Source of the DNA: CAYYFV01 sp965660075
Lineage (GTDB): Bacteria; Patescibacteriota; Gracilibacteria; UBA1369; GCA-2718715
Reading direction: 5' to 3'
Length of the DNA stretch: 5,664 bases
Assembly: GCA_965660075.1 (NCBI GenBank)
Contig: CBFHYO010000062.1
Coordinates: 1-5,664 of the forward strand
Positions 1 to 5,664 of this stretch are shown piece by piece; the stretch's first letter is position 1, and each line of letters begins with the position of its first letter. A program made the translations under genes and the position numbers. A model generated the notes under the pieces. That model was given only the letters and a program-made list of their open reading frames with translations. It was not told where the DNA came from and searched no databases.

Positions 1-1161
1 TTGTTAAAAGATCTAGAATTGCCAGCCAATGGTTGTATGCACATTACTCGACAAGGGATTCGTGATCATGGTTTGTTAGCTGAGCATCAGGTTGGTAAAT
101 ATAGTTTTTTTAATAGTTTTAAAACTTTACTTGGTTCTGGAACTTTCAAATCTCCATTGATGGCAAGGATGGATTCTGGAACTTTATTAAGGGACTTTTT
201 ACAAATGAATGATGAGCATGTATTTAATGTAAAAAACAAACAAGAGTTAATTGATTCTGTTAAAAAAATCCTGACTGAACATTATCTAAACCGTCGCCAT
301 ACTCATGATTATTTAGCAATGCATTTTACATCCGATAATGTACATGATAGTAGTTATGGTTGTGAAACTGGTAATGAGATTTTCATGTATTTTCCAACAG
401 CTTATATTGCTTCACAAGCGAATTTTAATTCAGAAAATACCATGTTTTTTGATACAGATCGACAGAGTCCAATTTATAAAGGTGATTGTACTTTTACTAA
501 TAATGATTTGTTTGTTTACAAAGAGAATGGAATTGATTTGGGGTGTGGTGTTGTTTTTATCAAAGACAATGCTCTAGTCGATGCTGTCTCAGGGAGTAAG
601 TATTCTTTGGATAGTAATCAAGAATTAATTATAGAAGAAGAGCAGTTGTCTCAAGCTATTAAATTTTGTGAAGATAATAAACAAAATATTTTAGAACTTG
701 CACAAGAAGGTTTGTCAGCTGTCATTGAATATTTGGAGGATAATCTTTTGGATTTTATGGAAGAAGTTGATGAAATGTTTGTAGAGAACTTAATTTCTAA
801 TTTAAGATATTCTAATAATGAGTTGCGAGATGTGTTTATTTCGTCTAGACAATTTTTTCGATTAGCAGAAAACCCAATTAGTTCACGTGAGTATTGGGAA
901 AACTATTTTTCTGAGAATCCAGATTCGAGACCTTCAAAGATTTTTTATTACACGAGTGAAACGCCGAGTGATGCTTATGTTGAATTTTTAGAAACATATA
1001 AATTGCAATGTACTGATGATCCACGTATTTTTAGTGGTCATGGTGTTGAAGATAAAGTTCACCACACTGATGACGTGGAGAACTTTTTAGAAAATTTAGA
1101 GCAGCATGTAGATCGTGCCGTGGAAAATGGAGATATTATTGTGAATTATACCGATCAATAA
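1..1161 (+). CDS. Hypothetical acidic protein, possibly 5'-truncated
   Basis: I do not recognise this family and assign no function. The frame is open from base 1, where TTG could be a start, but no upstream sequence is visible to show a ribosome binding site. The true start may lie outside the window. The next in-frame ATG (37) has no clear Shine-Dalgarno sequence. The 386 residues show no signal peptide or membrane segment, so it is probably cytoplasmic. Residues 93-135 are rich in His and aromatics (HTHDYLAMHF, then YGCETGNEIFMYF) and look like the core of a folded domain. Residues 205-265 are strongly acidic and probably helical, possibly a coiled coil. The C-terminus (350-386) is also acidic, with an HH pair at 354-355. 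Six Cys are scattered (12, 121, 163, 182, 223, 337) without a CxxC pair. It ends in TAA, 22 bases before a bidirectional terminator, so it is the last gene of its transcript. It is convergent with the membrane protein gene. Confidence 0.75.
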   Translation: MLKDLELPANGCMHITRQGIRDHGLLAEHQVGKYSFFNSFKTLLGSGTFKSPLMARMDSGTLLRDFLQMNDEHVFNVKNKQELIDSVKKILTEHYLNRRHTHDYLAMHFTSDNVHDSSYGCETGNEIFMYFPTAYIASQANFNSENTMFFDTDRQSPIYKGDCTFTNNDLFVYKENGIDLGCGVVFIKDNALVDAVSGSKYSLDSNQELIIEEEQLSQAIKFCEDNKQNILELAQEGLSAVIEYLEDNLLDFMEEVDEMFVENLISNLRYSNNELRDVFISSRQFFRLAENPISSREYWENYFSENPDSRPSKIFYYTSETPSDAYVEFLETYKLQCTDDPRIFSGHGVEDKVHHTDDVENFLENLEQHVDRAVENGDIIVNYTDQ

Positions 1162-1183
1162 TTAAGTTGAGTTTTATTAAAAT

Positions 1184-1212
1184 AAAAACACCCAAATTAT
1201 TGGGTGTTTTTT
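1184..1212. terminator. Bidirectional rho-independent terminator between convergent genes
   Basis: Bases 1184-1194 (AAAAACACCCA) pair perfectly with 1201-1211 (TGGGTGTTTTT), giving an 11-bp stem with a GC-rich core around a 6-base loop (1195-1200). On the plus strand the right arm runs into a T tract (1207-1212). On the minus strand the A tract 1184-1188 supplies the matching U run. It can therefore end both the upstream plus-strand gene and the convergent minus-strand gene. The right arm also encodes the last residues of the minus-strand protein, and that gene's stop codon (1197-1199) falls in the loop. Confidence 0.9.
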
Positions 1213-2939
1213 AGTTTTTCGTACTGTGGAAAGTTTTTAATAAATGTACGATCTTTGTGTGAAAATGGTGGTTCCCAAATAGTTTTGAACATTTCTTTAA
1301 ACATCTTGAGTGTTTGCGAATATTGTGGGTTATTAGTCTTTTGCTGGTGCAAAAGTAATTCAAGTAACCAGATTGGATTTCGTGGGTTTTTTTCGTGTAT
1401 ACTTGTGAAAATATTATTTGCAAGTTCTGGCTGAGCTCCTTCGATGCCTTTTGCTAGCCATATTTGCGGGTGTGGCATTGGTGATTGAAGTCTGTGCAAT
1501 TGTTCATAAGTTTTTAGACGTTGGTCTAAATTGGAGTAACCTAGCTCTAACCACAGGTTTATTTGATTTGGTAAAGAATTAAGCGCTTGAGCTAAATGAT
1601 TCTGAGATTGTGCATAATTTGTGTAAAACAATTGTTTGTATTGCCGGTACTGATACAAGCCATTTGTATAGGTGCTCGCGTTTTGAATTATGATTAATCC
1701 AAGAGTTAGAAATATAAGTGTTAAGGATTTGGGATAGTTTATTTGCGATTTGGTTTTGGTAGAAATTTGGAGTGATAATAAAATTGCTAGAATTAATAAT
1801 GTTGTTAAATCGAAAAAGTTAAGAAGGTTTTGGATTAAATTAACAATGACTAGTGTGTAGACTAGTTTTTTTTGTGGGCTTGTTTCCTTAAACCAGTTTT
1901 GGATAATAAGAAATATAAAATATAGAAATGTTAAAAAGCCAATAATTCCTGAGGAGTATAGAATTGAGAGTGGTTGATTGTGGATTTTGTCTACTGTTTT
2001 GTAGATATTATCTTCGTAAATGTTAAACTCTGGTGTTTGGGTTAGTGGAAAAAATGTTTCTATGTTTTCAAGTCCATAGCCAAGAGGTTTTTGTTTGATT
2101 AGTTCTATTGTCGAGCTCCAAATGTGTGAACGTGACTGTAGAGAATTCAAACTTGTTATTTGTTTAAAGTTAGATGCAATAAAAATGCAGCTAACTAGAG
2201 CTATTAAAATTAAATATTTTTTAAAATGTTTTTTGATTGTTTTAACATTTAGTAGTATTAAACCTAAAATAAAAGCAATAAAACTGGCTCTTGTAGATGT
2301 AAGAATAAGTGCTGAAAATTGAAGAATAAAAGAGGCTTTGTAGTACCAATGTTTTTTATTGTAAAAAAATGTGCAGAGTCCGCTTAGGGCCAAAAATTGT
2401 CCAAAAAATGATGGGTTGCCACTCAGAGAAAAAATTCTGCCATGAAAGTGGTTACTGTTAAATTTGGCGAAAAAGAATTCAACTCCAAAGTATTGGAAGA
2501 TTCCATAGAGGGCTGCAATATTTGCTGTAAATATTAAGCTTTTAATGAGTTTTTTTTGGATGCTTTTTTTTGAGGTGTTGGGTGTAAAAAATATATTAAG
2601 AAAGAAAACTAGAAATACTAAGCTATAGGTGTACATGCCCATAAATCTATTTATGCTACCAAAAAGTGATATTACTGGAGTTTGCGAAAAGAGTGTGTAA
2701 ATAAGGCATAGAGCGAGAGTAAGAATACTACAATTAAAAAGTTTGGAGTTTTGGGGTTTGTAGAATTGAATTTGTTTTTTATCAAAAATTTCTATTGCAA
2801 AACATGTTAAAAATATCCCAAGGATAAATTGGAAAATAACAAATTTACCTCCAGCAAAAGGGGATTGAATTGTATTTAAAAATCCAAGTGGGATTATTGT
2901 TATTAGAAGAATGTTGAGAAGTTTGAGCGCTTGTGTCAT
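1197..2939 (-). CDS. O-antigen ligase/polymerase (Wzy/WaaL/PglL-like) membrane protein with C-terminal repeat-like domain
   Basis: A 580-residue inner-membrane protein with about 11-12 predicted hydrophobic segments, for example near residues 5-22, 33-52, 70-90, 102-118, 132-152, 173-192, 203-231, 241-256, 325-347, 357-391 and 404-419. Family landmarks of the O-antigen ligase/Wzy superfamily are visible: FGSINRFMG (93-101), GRIFSLSGNPSFFGQ (167-181), LTSTRASF (213-220), SRSHIW...PLGYGLEN (269-292) in a non-membrane loop, and HNQPLSILYSSGIIGF (320-335). In this family such loops carry the conserved Arg and His residues used to transfer or polymerise lipid-linked glycans. Residues 420-580 lie after the last membrane segment; ALNSLPNQINLWLELGY is TPR-like, so the tail is probably an extracytoplasmic interaction domain. 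Whether it acts as lipopolysaccharide ligase, polysaccharide polymerase or protein O-glycosyltransferase cannot be told from sequence, and no glycan genes are adjacent. The ATG start directly precedes the first hydrophobic segment; no Shine-Dalgarno is visible. It ends in TAA inside the terminator loop. Confidence 0.88.
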   Translation of the reverse strand: MTQALKLLNILLITIIPLGFLNTIQSPFAGGKFVIFQFILGIFLTCFAIEIFDKKQIQFYKPQNSKLFNCSILTLALCLIYTLFSQTPVISLFGSINRFMGMYTYSLVFLVFFLNIFFTPNTSKKSIQKKLIKSLIFTANIAALYGIFQYFGVEFFFAKFNSNHFHGRIFSLSGNPSFFGQFLALSGLCTFFYNKKHWYYKASFILQFSALILTSTRASFIAFILGLILLNVKTIKKHFKKYLILIALVSCIFIASNFKQITSLNSLQSRSHIWSSTIELIKQKPLGYGLENIETFFPLTQTPEFNIYEDNIYKTVDKIHNQPLSILYSSGIIGFLTFLYFIFLIIQNWFKETSPQKKLVYTLVIVNLIQNLLNFFDLTTLLILAILLSLQISTKTKSQINYPKSLTLIFLTLGLIIIQNASTYTNGLYQYRQYKQLFYTNYAQSQNHLAQALNSLPNQINLWLELGYSNLDQRLKTYEQLHRLQSPMPHPQIWLAKGIEGAQPELANNIFTSIHEKNPRNPIWLLELLLHQQKTNNPQYSQTLKMFKEMFKTIWEPPFSHKDRTFIKNFPQYEKLKNTQ

Positions 2940-2945
2940 AGTTTG

Positions 2946-2950
2946 GGTGA
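2946..2950 (+). promoter_or_regulatory. Shine-Dalgarno sequence of the release-factor-like gene
   Basis: GGTGA matches the 3' part of the consensus AGGAGGTGA and ends 7 bases before the ATG at 2958. This favours 2958 over the in-frame ATG at 2970 as the start. It lies in the 18-base gap between the divergent genes. Confidence 0.6.
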
Positions 2951-2957
2951 AAGTTAA

Positions 2958-3323
2958 ATGTATTATAAAATGTTTGAGCTGCTTAAGAAAGAGACTTTAC
3001 GAATTGTCGAAAAACTTGGATTACAGGAATCCGATTTTGAATGTCAGTTTATTAAAGGTTTTGGAAAGGGTGGTCAGAAAAAAAATAAAACAAATAATTG
3101 TGTGTATTTGGTGCATTCTCCGACTGGTGAAAGTGTAAAAATGCAAAAGTATCGCGAGCGTGAAGCTAATTTAAAAACCGCTTTAAGGATTTTAATTGAA
3201 AAAGTTGAGATGAAACTAGATCCAAAAAACTCGAAAACTATGTCGAAAATTGATAAACTACGTGAAAAGAAAAGACGTGCTAAGAAAAAATCGAAAAAGA
3301 AATATAACCCAGAAGAATGTTAA
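2958..3323 (+). CDS. Peptide chain release factor-like protein (GGQ domain only, MTRFR/C12orf65 type)
   Basis: This 121-residue protein is a stand-alone RF-1 domain. It carries the catalytic GGQ (38-40) in the context FGKGGQKKNKTNNCVYLVH (35-53), the signature that places the Gln in the peptidyl transferase centre to hydrolyse peptidyl-tRNA. The stop-codon-reading domain of RF1/RF2 is absent, so it should act without codon recognition, as a ribosome rescue factor. The wording around and after GGQ (FIKGFGKGGQ, NKTNNCVYLVHSPTGESVKM, then YREREANLKTALRIL) resembles mitochondrial MTRFR more than ArfB, whose motif runs SSGPGGQNVNK. Residues 101-115 form a very basic tail (LREKKRRAKKKSKKK), as in rescue factors, where it binds rRNA. 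It is the first gene of a tight operon and overlaps yaaA by 7 bases. The family assignment is firm. The substrate (whole 70S or split 50S with peptidyl-tRNA) is inferred from MTRFR. Confidence 0.92.
   Translation: MYYKMFELLKKETLRIVEKLGLQESDFECQFIKGFGKGGQKKNKTNNCVYLVHSPTGESVKMQKYREREANLKTALRILIEKVEMKLDPKNSKTMSKIDKLREKKRRAKKKSKKKYNPEEC
2962..2967 (-). promoter_or_regulatory. Candidate -10 box for the minus-strand membrane protein gene
   Basis: Read on the minus strand these bases are a perfect TATAAT, 22 bases upstream of the ATG at 2939. Initiation about 7 bases downstream would leave a short leader of roughly 16 bases. The expected -35 position (about 2984-2991, minus strand) has only a weak match (TTCTTA or TTTCTT) and there is no TGn extension. 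The box lies inside the first codons of the divergent release-factor-like gene. In AT-rich DNA such a match can arise by chance, so this is tentative. Confidence 0.33.
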
Positions 3324-4087
3324 GAGTTTTATTGTCGCCATCTAAGTCTCAAGATTATGATCGAGAATTAATGCAGTTTGATGTTCGAGAGCCAAATTTT
3401 TTTGAGCAATCGAAAGTTTTACTCGAAAATTTGAGAGCATATTCAGTACCAGAAATTGAGAAACTTATGTCTATATCAGAAAAATTGGCAGACTTAAACG
3501 CTGAAAGATTTGCGAATATGCAATTACAAATGACTAAAAAAAATTCTAGAGCTTGTTTGCAGGCCTTTACTGGTGATGTTTATTCCGGATTTGATTTGCA
3601 AGAGTATTCTTTGGATGATTATGAGTATGCAGACAAGGTGATTCGGATTATTTCTGGATTTTATGGAGTCTTAAAGCCTTTGGACTTTATTCAAGCTTAT
3701 AGACTCGAAATGAAGACTAAACTACCGGTGCAACAGAATGGTGAAAGAACGGCAAAAAATCTGTATGAATTTTGGGGTAATCAGTTAACAGACTTTTTGG
3801 AAAATGAAGGCGGAGATGTTGTTAATTTGGCATCTAAGGAATATAGTCACGCGATTGATTTTTCTGCTCTAAGCCAAAATGTGTTAGATGTGGATTTTTA
3901 TGAAATAAAAAATGGTCAGCCAAAAATTGTAGCAATCTATGCCAAAAAAGCTCGTGGGGTTATGGCCGATTGGATTGTTCGTAGTCGGATTGAAAACTTA
4001 GAGGATATTCAAAAGTTTGATTTAGATGGATATAGTTTTGATAAGCAAAATTCGACAGATAAGCATTTTAAATTTGTGCGCTCATGA
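3317..4087 (+). CDS. yaaA: Peroxide stress protein YaaA (UPF0246/DUF328)
   Basis: At 256 residues this is full length against E. coli YaaA (258), and collinear with it from LLSPSKSQDY (5-14; E. coli LISPAKTLDY) to the end. Conserved blocks are LMSISEKLADLNAERF (50-65), AFTGDVYSG (83-91), SGFYGVLKPLDFIQAYRLEM (113-132), YEFWG (150-154), VNLASKEYS (169-177), IYAKKARGVMADWIV (207-221) and DGYSFD (237-242). In E. coli YaaA is a cytoplasmic protein induced by OxyR under peroxide. It lowers free iron and so limits Fenton damage to DNA and protein, and it has a DNA-binding fold. That role is known for the family, not shown here. The ATG lies 4 bases before the end of the preceding gene's stop codon, with only a close AGAAG upstream, so initiation probably depends on translational coupling. 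It ends in TGA, sharing ATGA with the photolyase gene start. Confidence 0.95.
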   Translation: MLRVLLSPSKSQDYDRELMQFDVREPNFFEQSKVLLENLRAYSVPEIEKLMSISEKLADLNAERFANMQLQMTKKNSRACLQAFTGDVYSGFDLQEYSLDDYEYADKVIRIISGFYGVLKPLDFIQAYRLEMKTKLPVQQNGERTAKNLYEFWGNQLTDFLENEGGDVVNLASKEYSHAIDFSALSQNVLDVDFYEIKNGQPKIVAIYAKKARGVMADWIVRSRIENLEDIQKFDLDGYSFDKQNSTDKHFKFVRS

Positions 4088-5559
4088 AAATTTTATTTTT
4101 ATTTCCCAATCAGCTATTTGCACTAGAGGCTAAATTTTTAAAGTCGTTTGATTGCGTTTTCTTAATAGAGCATAGTTTGTTTTTTGGAGACGAAAAATAT
4201 TTTTTCAAGTTTCATAAACAAAAGTTGGTTTTACATAGGGCTTCTATGCGTGAGTATTTTGATAACCTACCAATTGATAGTAAAAAATATATTGAACACA
4301 CCAAGGAATGTTTTTTAAGTAGCTTTAAGGATACAGGTATTAAGGAAATTACTGTTTTTGATGTAGTTGATTTTGATCTAGAAAAACGTTTAAAGAAAAT
4401 GACTAAAAGATTAGGTTTGGAACTTGTGGTGTTGGAAACACCTATGTTTATTGAGTCGAAAGAAAGTCTTGATGAATTTTTTAAAGATAAAAAATCTTAC
4501 AACCAAACAAGTTTTTATAGAGCTATGCGAAAAAAGCACAATATTTTAATCGAAGCTGATGGTAGTTTTGTTGGTGGTAAACTAACTTTCGATACAAGTA
4601 ATCGTAAAAAGTTACCAAAGGGACATGTGCCAGTTAACAGTATGAGTTTTGAAAATTCTGATTATGTGCGTGAAGCCAAAGAATATGTAGAAAAAAACTT
4701 TGCAGAAAACTATGGTGAATTGATGCAGTTTAATTATCCAACCAATCATTTGCAGGCGCATCAGTTATTGGAATATTTTTTGGAATATAAATTTGATTTG
4801 TTTGGTCCATATGAAGATGCGATTAGTCGTGAGTATAGTTTTGTCTATCACTCCATGCTTTCTTCGTGTTTAAATATTGGTTTACTGACTCCAATGCAAG
4901 TTATCAGACGAGCTTTGGATGTGTTTTTTGAGCGAGGAGTAGCAATCGAATCTGTAGAGGGTTTTATTCGCCAAATAATGGGCTGGCGTGAATTTATGCG
5001 TGCTATGTATGTGATTGAAGGCGTGAATATTCGTAATAAAAACTTTTTTAATTCCAAAAATAAATTACCAAAAGAATTTTGGACAGCCGAAACAGGTCTG
5101 TTGCCAGTAGATGTTTCTATTAAAAGATCTTTAGACTTTGCTTATTGTCATCATATAGAAAGATTGATGGTTTTGGGGAATGTTATGTGTTTGCTCGAAA
5201 TTGATCCTGATGATATTTATTTGTGGTTTATGGAAATGTTTATCGACGCATATGATTGGGTAATGGTGCCAAATGTATATTCCATGAGCCAATATGCCGA
5301 TGGAGGATTGCTTACAACTAAACCATATATTTCTGGGTCGAATTATTTACTTAAAATGAGTGATTACTCGAAATCTGATTGGTGTGGAGTTTGGGATGCC
5401 TTGTATTGGAGATTTATTAACAAACACCGAGACTTTTTTGCATCGAACCCGAGGTTAAATATGATGGTGAGTTTGTATGATAAAAAAACCGAAGTTGCAA
5501 AACAAGAATACGCGAATAATTTAAAGGAAAATAAAATTATAAAAAATTTAAACTTATAA
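4084..5559 (+). CDS. Cryptochrome/photolyase family protein (PhrB/DPRP type), apparently lacking the [4Fe-4S] ligands
   Basis: A 491-residue flavoprotein of the prokaryotic (6-4) photolyase family (deoxyribodipyrimidine photolyase-related), near the usual length of about 500. The N-terminal Rossmann-like antenna domain starts at ILFLFPNQL (3-11) and includes HKQKLVLHRASMREYF (44-59). The FAD-binding helical domain shows FGPYEDA (240-246), YHSMLSSCLN (255-264), EGFIRQIMGWREFMR (292-306), HHIERLMVLGN (356-366), SQYADGG (402-408) and TKPYISGSNYLLKMSDY (412-428). Counting offsets from remembered Agrobacterium PhrB, His365/His366 match H356/H357, Trp342 matches W333, Trp390 matches W381, and Tyr391 becomes F382. 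Of the four cluster cysteines, 350 becomes P341, 438 becomes S429 and 441 is lost; only 454 seems kept, as C434, after a loop about 11 residues shorter. It probably binds FAD and repairs UV lesions, or acts as a photoreceptor, without the cluster. It is coupled to yaaA by a 4-base overlap. The last 25 residues are Lys/Asn rich. Confidence 0.92.
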   Translation: MKILFLFPNQLFALEAKFLKSFDCVFLIEHSLFFGDEKYFFKFHKQKLVLHRASMREYFDNLPIDSKKYIEHTKECFLSSFKDTGIKEITVFDVVDFDLEKRLKKMTKRLGLELVVLETPMFIESKESLDEFFKDKKSYNQTSFYRAMRKKHNILIEADGSFVGGKLTFDTSNRKKLPKGHVPVNSMSFENSDYVREAKEYVEKNFAENYGELMQFNYPTNHLQAHQLLEYFLEYKFDLFGPYEDAISREYSFVYHSMLSSCLNIGLLTPMQVIRRALDVFFERGVAIESVEGFIRQIMGWREFMRAMYVIEGVNIRNKNFFNSKNKLPKEFWTAETGLLPVDVSIKRSLDFAYCHHIERLMVLGNVMCLLEIDPDDIYLWFMEMFIDAYDWVMVPNVYSMSQYADGGLLTTKPYISGSNYLLKMSDYSKSDWCGVWDALYWRFINKHRDFFASNPRLNMMVSLYDKKTEVAKQEYANNLKENKIIKNLNL

Positions 5560-5561
5560 AA

Positions 5562-5664
5562 ATGGATAAAGAAAAACTAGTTGGAAAATTAAAAGGGGGA
5601 TTAATGAAGTTACGAAAAATGCATGATGAATCCGAGGCGGTGCAAAATTTTCATAAAAAAATGA
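5562..5664 (+). CDS. Small Lys-rich hypothetical ORF, 3' end outside the window
   Basis: An open frame begins with ATG two bases after the photolyase stop and is still open at the window edge after 34 codons (MDKEKLVGKLKGGLMKLRKM, then HDESEAVQNFHKKM). The visible part is hydrophilic, Lys/Met rich and probably helical, with no membrane segment. No family can be named from so little. The spacing suggests it is the fourth gene of the operon. The start is uncertain. The ATG at 5562 has no Shine-Dalgarno but could be coupled to the upstream stop. The in-frame ATG at 5604 (residue 15) has a purine-rich AGGGGGA just upstream and may be the real start. Confidence 0.55.
   Translation, partial: MDKEKLVGKLKGGLMKLRKMHDESEAVQNFHKKM
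5594..5600 (+). promoter_or_regulatory. Shine-Dalgarno-like purine run before an alternative start
   Basis: AGGGGGA lies 3 bases before the in-frame ATG at 5604. It is the strongest G-rich purine run near this start in an otherwise AT-rich stretch, and it favours 5604 over 5562 as the start of the last ORF. The spacing is short, and the same bases encode K-G-G in the longer reading, so it may be only coding sequence. Confidence 0.35.

Noticed and set aside
338..577. 79-codon plus-strand open frame inside the first gene
   Set aside because: It overlaps a longer, protein-like frame, and its hydrophobic, Ile/Leu-rich product looks like an out-of-frame shadow.
1204..1434. Open frames on both strands overlapping the 3' end of the membrane protein gene (1204-1434 plus, 1211-1423 minus)
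   Set aside because: The main minus-strand frame has clear family motifs and runs through; these are shadow frames with no family resemblance.
2095..2322. 75-codon plus-strand frame opposite the membrane protein gene
   Set aside because: It is antisense to conserved ligase-family motifs, with no ribosome binding site or recognisable product.
2914..2942. TTGAGA, 17-base spacer, CATAGT as a promoter for the release-factor operon
   Set aside because: The -10 match is only 4 of 6, and transcription would begin within or after the GGTGA ribosome binding site, leaving almost no leader.
2911..3138. 75-codon plus-strand frame across the divergent gap
   Set aside because: It overlaps the GGQ protein in another frame and also covers the start of the minus-strand gene; the GGQ frame is clearly the real one.
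4084..4087. Possible recoding of TGA as Gly or Trp (Gracilibacteria, Absconditabacteria or Mollicutes codes), since only YaaA ends in TGA
   Set aside because: Every Gly is GGN and every Trp is TGG in all genes, no gene has an internal TGA, and YaaA ends at this TGA where its homologues end. Reading through would add only 14 unrelated residues before TAG.
4848..5057. 69-codon minus-strand frame inside the photolyase gene
   Set aside because: It is antisense to the conserved FAD-domain region and shows no family features.

Overview
This window comes from an AT-rich bacterial genome. It holds five complete or near-complete protein genes and the start of a sixth. TGG is the only Trp codon, Gly is always GGN, and TAA and TGA both act as stops, so the standard bacterial code applies. 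The gene content is a short MTRFR-type release-factor homologue, a Wzy/WaaL-like membrane protein with a repeat-like tail, YaaA, and a PhrB-type photolyase. That mix fits a small-genome or environmental AT-rich Gram-negative or Patescibacteria-like bacterium. This placement is a guess; no rRNA or other marker gene is present.

Layout: (1) Positions 1-1161, plus strand: an unrecognised acidic protein whose frame is already open at base 1, so its true start may lie outside the window. (2) About 1184-1212: a strong hairpin flanked by A and T runs, a terminator working in both directions between two convergent genes. (3) 1197-2939, minus strand: a 580-residue polytopic O-antigen ligase/polymerase-family protein whose stop codon lies in the hairpin loop. 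(4) An 18-base divergent gap, then a tight plus-strand operon: release-factor-like protein (2958-3323), YaaA (3317-4087), photolyase-family protein (4084-5559) and a small Lys-rich ORF (5562 to the window end). The junctions are a 7-base overlap, a 4-base ATGA overlap and a 2-base gap, so translational coupling is likely. No rRNA, tRNA, CRISPR array, insertion sequence or large repeat was seen, and no stretch over 300 bases lacks a gene.

The operon reads as a damage-response set: a GGQ peptidyl-tRNA hydrolase that probably rescues stalled ribosomes, an oxidative-stress protein and a DNA photorepair flavoprotein. The most notable observation is in the photolyase. Aligned from memory to Agrobacterium PhrB, three of its four [4Fe-4S] cysteines are missing and the loop between the last ligands is about 11 residues shorter. 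The fold-defining and catalytic motifs remain. It is probably a member of the iron-sulfur photolyase family that has lost the cluster.

The plus strand is richer in G than C across the sampled window, including over the minus-strand gene. This suggests a replication-linked strand bias with plus as the leading strand.
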